Assembly: GCA_023512435.1 (NCBI GenBank)
Contig: JAILZP010000030.1
Location: forward strand, 1-33,897
Source of the DNA: Peptococcaceae bacterium
Lineage (GTDB): Bacteria; Bacillota; Desulfotomaculia; Desulfotomaculales; Desulfocucumaceae
DNA: 33,897 bases
Direction of reading: 5' to 3'
Shown in pieces: positions 33,570-33,897 of this stretch. How positions within the stretch are numbered: position 1 is the stretch's first letter; the number at the start of each line of letters is the position of its first letter. The notes beneath the pieces are model-generated. The model ran no database searches, was not told the origin of the DNA, and saw only the letters and a program-made list of their open reading frames with translations. Both the position numbers and the translations under genes were made by a program.

Positions 33570-33897
33570 CTATCCCTCCCCGCCGCAGATGACCTTGCCC
33601 GGATTCAACAGGTTGTCAGGATCCAGGGCCTTTTTGATCCGCCTCATCACGTCCAGGCCGGATTCACCCAGCTCCCAGCCCAGGTAGCGCTTTTTGGCCA
33701 GACCGATGCCGTGCTCGCCGCTCAGGGTCCCCCCCAGTTCCAGGGCCTTCTTGAATATCTCGTCCACCGCCCGGTGGACCCTTTCCATTTCCCCGGCGTC
33801 CCTGGCATCGGTGAGAATGGTGGGGTGCAGGTTGCCGTCCCCGGCGTGGCCGAAGGTTCCTATGGTCAGCCGGTACTTTTGGGCTATCTCCTGCAAG
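33570..33897 (-). CDS. glcD: FAD-linked oxidase GlcD, C-terminal part (cut by window edge)
   Basis: The last 108 residues of a GlcD/LldD-type flavoprotein that oxidises D-lactate or glycolate. The C-terminal FAD-oxidase domain is recognisable by TFGHAGDGNLHPTIL (substrate and metal His residues), GGTLSGEHGIGLAKKRYL and the ending RIKKALDPDNLLNPGKV. The FAD-binding N-terminal half lies beyond the right edge, so no start codon is in the window. It is the first visible gene of the glcD-glcF-lutC-lutBA unit, 2 bases from glcF. Confidence 0.94.
   Translation of the reverse strand, partial: LQEIAQKYRLTIGTFGHAGDGNLHPTILTDARDAGEMERVHRAVDEIFKKALELGGTLSGEHGIGLAKKRYLGWELGESGLDVMRRIKKALDPDNLLNPGKVICGGEG

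Noticed and set aside
1..33897. rRNA, tRNA, insertion sequences, phage or plasmid genes
   Set aside because: None was seen. The single recombinase gene is the housekeeping XerC in its usual context.

Overview
The window reads as a chromosomal segment of a moderately GC-rich, Gram-positive, anaerobic Firmicute of the Desulfotomaculum/Pelotomaculum (Peptococcaceae) type. The inference rests on strong AGGAGG-type Shine-Dalgarno sites, frequent GTG/TTG starts, two Firmicute gene strings (dprA-topA-trmFO-xerC-hslV-hslU-codY and rpsB-tsf-pyrH-frr-uppS-cdsA-dxr-rseP-ispG-proS-rimP-nusA), a CodY repressor, bacterial Ku/LigD, and an iron-sulfur lactate/glycolate oxidation cluster typical of anaerobes. 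The genus is recognition from memory, not a database result. Almost everything is on the minus strand; only one gene (25830-26285) is on the plus strand. Genes are listed by increasing coordinate, so transcription runs from the end of the list toward the start.

Layout. 1-1093: 5' part of nusA and rimP behind their own promoter region. 1310-10419: an envelope/isoprenoid/translation operon (uppS, cdsA, AI-2E-family permease, dxr, rseP, ispG, proS, lipid-type glycosyltransferase); the glycosyltransferase sits where B. subtilis has polC. 10673-14126: rpsB, tsf, pyrH, frr, a small ORF and a 55-residue 2[4Fe-4S] ferredoxin, closed by a terminator. 14487-21952: topA, trmFO, xerC, hslV, hslU, codY, closed by a terminator. 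22112-27157: dprA followed by a split non-homologous end-joining module (LigD polymerase domain, small membrane protein, LigD ligase domain, Ku) with a plus-strand DUF441 membrane protein embedded in it. 27315-29369: a monocistronic FtsA-like actin-fold ATPase carrying beta-grasp-like repeats. 29562-33897: glcD (partial), glcF, lutC and a lutB-lutA fusion, a 2-hydroxyacid (lactate/glycolate) oxidation operon ending at a perfect terminator.

The most unusual signal is not a gene: at least a dozen short arrays with an exact 7-base periodicity lie between genes, in two sequence families. Several form inverted pairs, many sit at gene 3' ends, some contain the stop codon of the preceding gene, and a pair encodes most of the C-terminal tail of Ku. 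Other points of interest are a dxr gene with no canonical start codon (apparent ATC start), an rpsB leader with a 9-base perfect anti-Shine-Dalgarno segment, and a perfect 21-bp tandem duplication at the end of ispG.
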